Source of the DNA: Zasmidium citrigriseum
Lineage: Eukaryota > Ascomycota > Dothideomycetes > Mycosphaerellales > Mycosphaerellaceae
DNA length: 64,000 nt
Direction: 5' to 3'
NCBI GenBank assembly: GCA_002786025.1
Contig: NHNW01000005.1
Span: forward strand, 806,001-870,000
The stretch's first letter is position 1; each line of letters begins with the position of its first letter. Below are positions 56,568 to 64,000 of this stretch, one piece after another. Made by a program: the position numbers and the translations under genes. Below the pieces are notes generated by a model. It did no database searches. It saw nothing but the letters and a program-made list of their open reading frames with translations, and was not told the origin of the DNA.

Positions 56568-57305
56568 TCAATTGGGTTTCGACTCACCGTCATCAACGTA
56601 CGCGTCCCATCTCCCGCTATCTCTCGGTCTAGCCAGCAAATCCCCAGACCGGGCCCATGGATTCTCGCCTCGTCGTCGTTCGTATCTCGCGGGTTCTCTC
56701 TCTTCCTGAGCCTCTCGCCGTCTACGATCTCGCTCTTCTTGCGTCAGCTCTCGTGGATGTATTTGTATCAGTTCGCCTCCTCCGGGAACGTCTTCGATGT
56801 CGGCGCCTGGGTCGTCTGGATCTGAGGGAGATTTTCCGTTTGTATTGTTTTTATTTTGACGATGGCGGCGAATGCAGAGGAAGACGAGAATGCAAACGAT
56901 TCCAATCGCTGCGCCTGCGACTGATCCGCCGATTGCTGCTTGGACGCCTGTGGATAGGCCTGATGAGGAGGCGGTAGAAGTTGGTGTTGGGGGCGTGGTG
57001 GCTGAAGAGGATGATGTGCTCGGCCGCGTGGGTGATGGCGTTGACGAGGTGAGTGCGGGCGAACTGGAAGCTGTGGTCGATGTGCTGCTTGTTGTACTCG
57101 TTGACGTTGACGAATTTGAGTAGGTCGGTGTCGTTGTCACAGTGAACGTTGCCGTGGCCGTTTCTGTCGACGCAGAGACGCTTATCGCCGTTGATGAGCA
57201 CCTGGGAATGTAATAATATGTATCTGTATAACACGTCTCATATTGGTTGCAGGTGGTGACACCGCATTGGTTGTCTTGTCGTTCGAGGATTTTGTTGTTA
57301 AGCAT
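56568..57305 (-). CDS. Ser/Thr-rich single-pass membrane protein (N-end uncertain)
   Basis: At least 245 residues from the ATG at 57305; the open frame extends further with a TTG at 57344. A Cys-containing start (CGVTTCNQYETCYTDTYYYIPRC) is followed by about 90 residues of almost pure Ser, Thr, Pro and Ala, a likely O-mannosylated stalk. Next is one transmembrane helix (AAIGGSVAGAAIGIVCILVFL, about 120-142). The cytoplasmic tail is charged, with RELTQEERDRRRREAQEE. This is the layout of fungal wall-stress sensors and Mid2-like proteins, but no WSC domain is present. Such proteins need a signal peptide, and none is seen, so a first exon is probably missing upstream (57306-57700). I found no splice pair that restores the frame. 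Confidence 0.65.
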   Translation of the reverse strand: MLNNKILERQDNQCGVTTCNQYETCYTDTYYYIPRCSSTAISVSASTETATATFTVTTTPTYSNSSTSTSTTSSTSTTASSSPALTSSTPSPTRPSTSSSSATTPPTPTSTASSSGLSTGVQAAIGGSVAGAAIGIVCILVFLCIRRHRQNKNNTNGKSPSDPDDPGADIEDVPGGGELIQIHPRELTQEERDRRRREAQEEREPARYERRRGENPWARSGDLLARPRDSGRWDAYVDDGESKPN

Positions 57306-58047
57306 GTTCGAATTGACGGAACAGGTACAGATGTGGGAAGGCAAGTGATCCCAGCCTTCAAGTTTTGCATTGTCACTGAGAATGACGAAAGGCAGCAGAA
57401 AGAGTCAAGGGCAAATGAGGAATTGTCTCCGCCACCGACTGATGCCGCAGCTGGGGCGGAACAATGGGCGGCCCTTGGTTCCAGGTTGCCTTGAAGCGGG
57501 CTGCCTTCGAAGTGAAGCGGCCGGCGCAGATCTTGAGGCGTTCTCTCTCAAAACGTCAGCCGTCGTGGCAAGGCGTCGGTTGCGTTGTCGAAAGAATATG
57601 AGTCTCGGTGCCGGACATCGGCATGCTTCAAGTCGGACAATAGAGTTGCAAGGCGAAGCAAGTGAATGACCGTCCGCCTCCACAGTCGAAAGGCTACCCA
57701 GTCGAAGCTCGACGAAATGGGAATGTGGCGTCTCACAGAGGGGCGGAGGAGCTGAGTAGCATCACATGAAAGCGGGATGCTCAAGGACTGCTCTTTAACA
57801 TCAACAAACACTGGCCGCCCACTGTGAACTGCGCCCGAGTCTGTTGCCTTTTCCGATGGCTTCCGTCCCAATTGGCGGCCTCATTCCGAAGTGCATGCGG
57901 GCAAAGCCAGGCAATTTGCGAACCACTGCCACCTCACTGGATTAAGCTCGAGCCTTGCAGGAATGCTTAGTTCGCGCCTCTGGAGGCCGCCCACACAGCT
58001 ACGCCAGAGCCTCAGACGACTTGACAACATTTGGCTCAAGTCGACAG
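57306..58047. other. Divergent region, possible missing first exon
   Basis: 740 bp between two divergent genes. Minus-strand sequence at 57371-57420 is pyrimidine-rich and ends in an ATG (57370) in the wrong frame for the membrane protein. Nothing else recognised. Confidence 0.35.
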
Positions 58048-60755
58048 ATGTCGTTCCAAGAGAATCATCCTCGCAACTCCGACTTTGTTGAGCGCATGAT
58101 GGCGAGACTTCAACGACGTAGCGCCCAAGACAACTCCTTAGTTCGACGACCGAATGATCATGTCGCGAGCTGGATTGGCTCGGATGCTGGCAGCATCAGA
58201 GTCGAAGAGGAAACAGATTCTTTCGAGAGGATGAACATGGCCGACGACGAGAACATGGAACCGAACTTGGACTCTCTCAATGGCGCTTTGGAGAGACAAG
58301 AGATGCCCTCTGAGTTCTGGGATGATGTCGCTCTGAGAGGTCTGTATCCAGAGAACACCACACAGTGGCTTAGTCGCCTGGAACGAGGGGTCGACGAAGA
58401 CGTACGAATGACTTTCAAGAAGGGCAAGCCGACTTTCCTCGACAACGAAGCACCGGTCCCACTCGTTGGATTGGTGTTCCTTCCCGGAGCTGATAAACCA
58501 ACTGTGGCAAGGCTGGAAGAGAGCAACATGGTAGAAACGCAGCCAGACCAAAAGGACGCCAACTGGAGACTTAATGCCGCTGGCTCGCTTCTTATAGCTC
58601 GGAGCATCAATCCAGACCTATCTTTCACGAACGAAGACAACACGTGGAAAGTCCTGGACGCCTGTCAGAAAGGTGGACGATATCGAGATACTGTGACTAT
58701 CGACAGCGCGAGAGTCAAGATCGTCAACGAGCTTCGACATCAGCTTCCTGGCAAGCCACTGAAGTACGATCTTTGCGCCACGCTTGTTGAAGTCGATGAG
58801 GGTTCTCTTGTGAGGCTTATCCAACATTTTCATCATCTTGTCGCTCGTAAAACACCTCAAATGTACGTATACTCCAGTTAAGGCTTCCGGAACTTACTAA
58901 TGTGCTTGTCTGAATTTCAGGAACGCCATTGACGACAAGTATCAGCTAGAAAATATGATGGAAGATGCAAGGTTTTTCTGCTTGAGGAGTCCTATCCTCT
59001 TCAGGATGTCCACACGACTTCGCATCATCGATTCGGTCGACATAAGATATGGTCTGGACGACGAATATGGTTTCCGAAATATCTTCACAAGCAAGGGTAT
59101 CCAACGACTCATCTCTGTCAGCGCTGCCTACTTCAATGCCCTTGCGCCAGACGGGCCAAACGCTGAGGAGTCCGCCCAAGATGCCGTTCGTCCACGCTTC
59201 CTCCAAATGCTCGTTCTCCTACTATCGATGCTGTCCGGAGCGGATCTCAGGAAGATGGCCGACTTCTTATTTACGACCTACGGCATCAAGGCCGACCCAA
59301 CCAATCTCGAGCTGTTGATTCTCAAAGTTATTCCATTATCGTCAATCAACTCCAAGGTCTTTCTATCCGCACTGATACCAGCCGTCACTGGCTGCCAAAT
59401 ACATCCCCAAACTATCAACAACCAAGCTTATTGTTGGGAAGAATTCTTGAAAGACCTCGCGGGTAGGGGATACCTTCTACCTGGTACTATTGACGACTTG
59501 GGTGCCGCACGACATAGCTGGATCATGCAGTGGCCGAAGCACAGAGGCATTACTTCCAGCAGAGTCTTTGGCCGGCTGCAGTACCATGGCCCAACTCTTG
59601 AAGGCTTCAATGAACTCGTCCCTGTCAACATGGGCAGTGGGTCAGACTCGAGCGAAACTACGGTGTATCTGCACCATATCACGCATCCGTATGTGATCTA
59701 CGCCCAAGACTTTGAGCACATTCGCTGTTTGGATGAAGGTAGTTTCATGATGAAGGAGGTCACCCAGGAAGGACGAGAATGTGAGCTCGTGATCACAACG
59801 CAATCTCTTAACGATCATGCGAATGCCGGTCAGTCTTCAATGACTATAGATTCCCTGATAACTGCTGACTTCTTGACTTCTTCACAAAGCCATCAATCTC
59901 ATCAACAAAGTCATCGCCCGCATGAACGCCCACGCTCCAAAGTCTTCTTCCAACGCACTCGCAAGGAGGTTCTCCAGACGAAACGCTCTACCCCCAATCA
60001 TCAATCAAGAACTCCCCAAGGCAAAGACAATAACTCGCCACGAAGCTTGGCTGGAAGGCACATCGCCTGCCCTGGCCGTGTCCTGGAAATGCGATGGCAA
60101 GCCAGTCTCAAAGATGTACATGCTTCAGTGCCTCAGCCGTCCGATCCGCAAGATCAGAGCGGTCGTCTCACGGGCAGTCCAACTCACCAACAAGCAATTT
60201 GGACCCCACGATGAACAATATCGCCACGTGCTTCAACTCATCCGCCAACATGAGATTGTCATCGCCCAACAGAAGAACACTCCTTCGGCTCCAGACAATC
60301 CTATCCAGAGATCCGTCCACGCCGACGATAAGTCTTTTGGCGTCACACCCGGCTTGTGGTACGAGTACCGCTCTCAGTACCAGCAAAACCACCTCTTCAT
60401 CCACGCCCAGCGAGACCTCGTCAAATCTGTGACTTGGATCTCCAACGGCTTGGAAGCTGAAATTGAACTCGCGCAGATCCCGACCAAGTTCATCGTGGCG
60501 CCTCTCAAGCCTGGTATGCACAGCACACAGGAGAGTCGCGATGAGGAGATCCAGCAGGCAGATCTGGTGTTGTTGTTGGGGAGGTACTTGCTTGTGGCGA
60601 AGGTATCGGATGCGCCGCCGAGTGAGGTCTCGAATGGAGAGCAGATGTACGAGGCGGTCAATTGGTTGGAGATTCAGAGTGTGGACGAGCAAGCCAGGAG
60701 AAGGAGGATGAGGGGCAAGCAGACTGTCAACAGGCCGCTCAGCGTCTTCGTGTAA
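58048..60755 (+). CDS. Hypothetical protein, 862 residues
   Basis: Exons 58048-58862, 58921-59828 and 59890-60755; introns of 58 and 61 bp (donors GTACGT and GTCAGT). Start at MSFQENHPRNSDFVERMM; the frame opens earlier only with a TTG. I do not recognise a family. The protein looks globular through most of its length, with mixed sequence and few repeats. Notable parts are FWDDVALRGLYPENTTQWLSR, LNAAGSLLIARSINPDLSF, GIQRLISVSAAYFNALAPDG, LVLLLGRYLLVAKVSDAPPS and a basic end (RARRRRMRGKQT). There is no signal peptide, clear transmembrane segment, P-loop or zinc motif. The conserved exon phases and the clean join of all three exons make it a real gene. Expression or comparison data would be needed for a role. 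Confidence 0.75.
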
Positions 60756-61181
60756 GACGTAGAGATCGATGATAGAAAGGAAAGACGAGACAGCAGTATT
60801 GACAGAACGAGCAATATATTACTTGTGCAAAACTGTCCGGCTCACGATAGATATGAAACCAGATAGATTGATCATTACAATGCGCCTCCCTGTTGCAACA
60901 ACCGGCTCAGTATATCGAAGTGCCGTCCGACCAACAATGCAAAGAGGGTATCTCGCAGAGCAGGCCGTAAAGCAACATCGTTGAGCGGAGACCAAAAGAA
61001 AGAAACCTGTCGCGCCCCCATCTGACACAAGCGAGGCCGACTCTTGACAGACCGCACATGAGTTCCATTACACACCCCAGCAGTGCCATCTCCATCATCG
61101 TGCTTCTGCTCCTTCCACCATGTGTATTTACCCGAGGTTGATGGCCTGGCACAACCCGCCGAGAAGGCCTAGAGAGAATGC
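60756..61181. other. Convergent intergenic region
   Basis: 426 bp between the 3' ends of the 862-residue gene and the hydrophobin gene. Nothing recognised. Confidence 0.4.
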
Positions 61182-62306
61182 TTAGAGGTTGACGAGCTGG
61201 CAGAGACCGCCGATTGTGAGTAGCCCCCCACCGTTAGTATCACAGCAAGCCAGGTTCTGGTTGCAGTGAGGACTGAAGAGATCGAAGCCACAAGCTCCGA
61301 AGGGAAGGAGTCCTGTACGACAGTCAGTAAGTATTCAAGTGTGTACGCAGTTGAGGGAATCTCCCACCAAGTAGACCGCCGCTGTTGTCATCGCCGTTGC
61401 AGCATGACAGGGCTGACTGCTGCTGGGAACAGTCGCCGGCGAATTGTTGGAGACCGCCGTTGTTGAGAAGACTGCCTTGTGGGAAGCCGTTGATAGGCCA
61501 GGTTGGAAAACCTGGTGGTGGCGGAGGGAGACCTGCGCACCATGGGTCGAGGCAAGCTAGATGTTGGTTCAGTGAATGATCGTAGTGAAAGAAAGACAAG
61601 GCTTACGGGGTGGTGGTGCGATCGCTCCTCCTGCTCCGAAGCCAAAGCCGCCGCCGAAGGCGACACCCCCTGAGCCGCCGGCAGCACCGCCGACAACGAC
61701 ACCACCACCGCCGCCGCCGCCGATGAACCCACCTGGACCACCGCCGCATGGGCCGCCGCCGCAAGCTAGAAGAAAGTCATGTCAGCATTATTCTTGTATG
61801 GAAGTTAACGAAGAGAAGCGCGTACGATCAACTGGTGGTGGTGGCGGGTAGCCAGGATCGTAGGGTGGGTAGCCAGGATCGTATGGAGGTGGGCCACCGC
61901 NNNNNNNNNNNNNNNNNNNNNNNNNNGGGTGAGGCGGGGGAATGGGGTGTGGGGGGATTGGCGGATCGTAGGATGATGGAGGTGGTGGCAGATATCCAGA
62001 GCCGCCACCGCCACCGCTCCAGGCACCAGCACCCGCAGCCATTGATGGATCAAAAGCGCCAGGTGGGGCGCCGCCAGGAGGAAAGCCACCAGCAGCAGCA
62101 GCTTGTGGGGAGAAAGCGCCCGGAGGAGGAACACCCTGAGGGGGGACACCACCGGCTTGAGGGTACATACCCTTCTCAGATGTTCCAGCCTCAGCTTGCT
62201 CGCCCTGCTGAGCAGCCTCGCCGGCCTCAGCTTGTTGGTCTGGGACCGGAGTGGCGTAACCCAGAGTGGCAGCAGCCACGAGGGCCAGAAGGGTGGTCGT
62301 CTTCAT
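61182..62306 (-). CDS. Hydrophobin with Gly/Pro-rich N-terminal arm
   Basis: Four exons on the minus strand: 61826-62306, 61607-61765, 61368-61556 and 61182-61312; introns of 60, 50 and 55 bp; 319 residues counting a 26-base gap. A signal peptide (1-19, MKTTTLLALVAAATLGYAT) is followed by an Ala/Gln/Glu stretch, then Gly/Pro-rich sequence with YDPGYPP repeats. Exon 2 adds a Gly-rich block starting PCGGGPCGGG. Exon 3 adds PCLDPWCAGLPPPPPG. The hydrophobin domain follows at 256-315, with all eight cysteines: C-x8-CC-x17-C-x8-C-x5-CC-x13-C, ending five residues later. The C4-C5, C5-C6 and C7-C8 spacings fit class I best. Hydrophobins assemble into water-repellent films on spores and aerial hyphae. 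The long arm and four extra cysteines are unusual. Confidence 0.88.
61827..61900 (-). repeat. Short tandem repeat coding YDPGYPP
   Basis: The unit encoding Y-D-P-G-Y-P-P is present at least twice (GGGTAGCCAGGATCGTA on the plus strand, at about 61846-61880). It directly borders the assembly gap, so more units may be hidden there. Confidence 0.6.
61901..61926. other. Assembly gap (26 N)
   Basis: Unresolved bases inside the Gly/Pro-rich first exon of the hydrophobin gene. The reading frame is kept on both sides if the gap is 26 bases long, which suggests the estimate is right modulo 3. Confidence 0.99.
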
Positions 62307-63320
62307 GGTGAGGCGAAGGGAGGATCGCAGCAACAAAGTGGTGGTATAAGCGAGTGACTGAAGGGTAAGACAGCGATAAAACGAGTGACAATTCTGTCTT
62401 TGGGTGAGGAGGGAGGGAGAGGCGCTGAATGCTGCTGATGAAAGGAAGAGAAGAGGCTCTGGTGAGGAGACGGCTTATATATCCCGCGCGATCGTCTGGC
62501 GCTCCACGTGCATAGGAGGCGTTGAAGTTGCGCTTCCCTTTCCATCCACGTAATTCAATCGTGCCAAAGGCTATACGAGATAGCCCTTTGCGTTAAGATT
62601 GGCATGTCCTGGGAGCTGCTCATTTCGCCGACGAATTGCAGGAGTCTGTTGCTGTGGGCCGCGCTCTGGGTATCGTCCGCGGCACGTTGCAGAGTCCACA
62701 GCACCGTGCACATCTCCACTGAGTCGCTGGAGATGATGACTGTGAGCGAGATGGTGAATCCTGGATGGATGAAGTTGGGGCTTGGCGGTATTGGACCAGT
62801 GAGAAGTCGTCGGTCGTTGGTCTCGTGACCTGATAATGAGTAAATCCTTGAGTTCTTCCTTGTCCGACGGCATCGCAGTTGCAGTGGCCGCGGGCCAAGA
62901 CGCTGAGGATTCCCCTTTTCGTCGAGCATTGAGCAATCAGTAGTGGAGGCAACCACCTGAGGTTGCGTGAATCAATTTCAGGTACCGGCAGACACCATGG
63001 CTAAGTTTAGCATGGCAGGCTGTAGGAGCCGGCAAGGTGCTGTCAATAGAAAGTCTGATCAAGTCCCGATCCATGCTTGCGGAAATTCTGATGCCCGGAA
63101 GAGGAAGTGCATCAGCAGAAGAAGGTTGTTGAAACTCATTAGACTTTTCAATGCCCCAGAGACCATCGACAAAGTTCAAATCAATATCAGGGCCAAGCAG
63201 GACGCAGGGTGTGTTGACCCTTGGTCGGTACCTGATCGAGAATGCAAACCCCAAGCTCGCAAGAGATTGTCCCAGGGAGTTTCTGACAGGCGGTCCTAGC
63301 TTTCTCCACAGGTTTGTCGA
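62307..63320. other. Hydrophobin promoter and unresolved region
   Basis: About 1 kb. Bases 62307-62560 are the hydrophobin promoter and leader. Beyond this, the minus-strand frame 62937-63320 is open for 128 codons and in the same phase as the possible gene at 63321-63789, separated only by its TGA. Its translation (LLGPDIDLNFVDGLWGIEKS) looks fairly protein-like. Confidence 0.3.
62474..62481 (-). promoter_or_regulatory. TATA box of the hydrophobin gene
   Basis: TATATAAG on the minus strand, 168 bp upstream of the ATG at 62306, in an otherwise GC-rich promoter and followed by a C/T-rich leader. A clear TATA box fits strong, developmentally regulated expression. Confidence 0.55.
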
Positions 63321-63789
63321 TCAAAAGAGCTCGTCTGTCCAGGATCTGGCTTGCATCTGAAACAGTGCCTGGACCGATGCGATCATGTTGTCGTTCTTCA
63401 CGGCCCAGTGCCCGATGGAAGCGGAACGAAACCCGCCTGCTGATTGCACTGATTGCCGTCCACTTCGTCCGATGATATGGATCCGTATTCCCTGCGAAAT
63501 GTGTTTGCATGGGTAGTGACCAAGGCAAAATGGTGCAAGTCTTCCAGCATGAAATGCAAACCAGAATCGATGCTGCAAGGGGAACGTCCAATCATTCGAG
63601 CACTCTCCTGAAAGTTGCCCTCGCCTCGCTTGCGTAGCTCACGTTCTGCCCGAGAACAAACTCAGTGTCCCATGCCATTGCAGCAGGCACGGTAGTGGCG
63701 CTGGAAATTTGCACGTCGTATGCAATGCCCTTCGCTTGGATCATGGGATGTCTGTCTCGAAGGATATCGGCGAAGACCAGGTATGACAT
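63321..63789 (-). CDS. Possible small gene, weakly supported
   Basis: Proposed exons 63643-63789 and 63321-63572 (minus) with a 70-bp intron (GTGAGC donor, CCCCTTGCAG acceptor), 132 residues. The first exon reads MSYLVFADILRDRHPMIQAK and FVLGQN, which looks like real protein. The second contains SIGHWAVKNDNMIASVQALF. No family is recognised. The frame is open upstream of the ATG for about 20 codons (HLTLGQHIAIAMSY), so the true start may be in an earlier exon near or beyond 63860. After the TGA at 63321 the same frame stays open to 62937. That could be chance, a decayed longer gene or a sequencing error. I give this low confidence. Confidence 0.3.
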
Positions 63790-64000
63790 GGCTATAGCGA
63801 TGTGTTGTCCGAGTGTGAGATGCCGTGGTTGTTGGAACGCACCAGCGGTTCGGGGTCAAGGAGAGGAGTCTTCATGTCGTCTTGATGATAGCAGGTGCCA
63901 GCCGCCGCATCCATCTGTTCTTGCCAATCGCTGCCGAATTGTCGCTTTCTTTGCAGACCAGATGAGACCAAGTTCAGTGCTTCCCGAGGGGCGTGAGCGA
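63790..64000. other. Window end
   Basis: 210 bp without a recognised feature. It may contain an upstream exon of the possible gene at 63321-63789. Confidence 0.3.

Overview
This window is nuclear DNA from a filamentous ascomycete, most likely a dothideomycete (that placement is inferred from gene content and style, not proven). Genes sit on both strands. Introns are short (about 42-71 bp), with GTRNGT-type donors, CTAAC/CTGAC-like branch sites and CAG/TAG acceptors. Promoters and 5' leaders are often rich in C and T. There are three assembly gaps: 8 Ns at 36772-36779, one N at 41027 and 26 Ns at 61901-61926. I see no rRNA, tRNA, transposon or CRISPR array. Exon coordinates were worked out by hand from splice signals and reading-frame continuity.

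Layout. 0-8 kb is an accessory segment: a P-loop sulfotransferase-like gene (-), a secreted GH31 alpha-glucosidase (+), a second and unrelated sulfotransferase-fold gene (-), and an F-box/2EXR-like gene (-). 8-14 kb holds the chaperonin subunit CCT6 (-), divergent from the tRNA methyltransferase TRM10 (+), then a nuclear-looking unknown (+) and a two-exon 91-residue protein (+). 14.7-20.5 kb is lineage-specific: a disordered unknown (+) behind a clear TATA box, then an NLR-type N-terminal domain plus TPR protein (-) whose start overlaps the end of a weakly supported upstream gene. 21-30 kb is housekeeping: serine hydroxymethyltransferase (+), a disordered protein (+), an AMSH-like deubiquitinase (-) divergent from a mitochondrial transcription factor Mtf1-like protein (+), and a nuclear unknown (-).

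30-48 kb contains a large Sec7-PH Arf exchange factor (-), an NmrA/Rossmann protein (-, gap near its end), a LETM1-domain mitochondrial protein (-), an FHA/RS splicing protein of the Pml1/SNIP1 type (-), a coiled-coil protein (+) and the importin Pse1/Kap121 (-). 49-64 kb is again accessory or surface-related: an NB-ARC-like P-loop ATPase (+), an unresolved coding stretch, a GH76 DFG5/DCW1-type GPI-anchored mannosidase (+), a polytopic membrane protein (+), a Ser/Thr-rich single-pass membrane protein (-), an 862-residue unknown (+), and a four-exon hydrophobin with a long Gly/Pro-rich N-terminal arm (-).

How the genes fit together. The housekeeping genes do not form a pathway; as usual in fungi they are neighbours by chance. 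The right-hand segment groups several cell-wall or surface proteins (GH76, Ser/Thr-rich sensor-like protein, hydrophobin). The most interesting item is the hydrophobin: its eight-cysteine domain is split over two exons and appears only after splicing, fused behind about 235 residues of Gly/Pro-rich sequence with its own CxnC modules.
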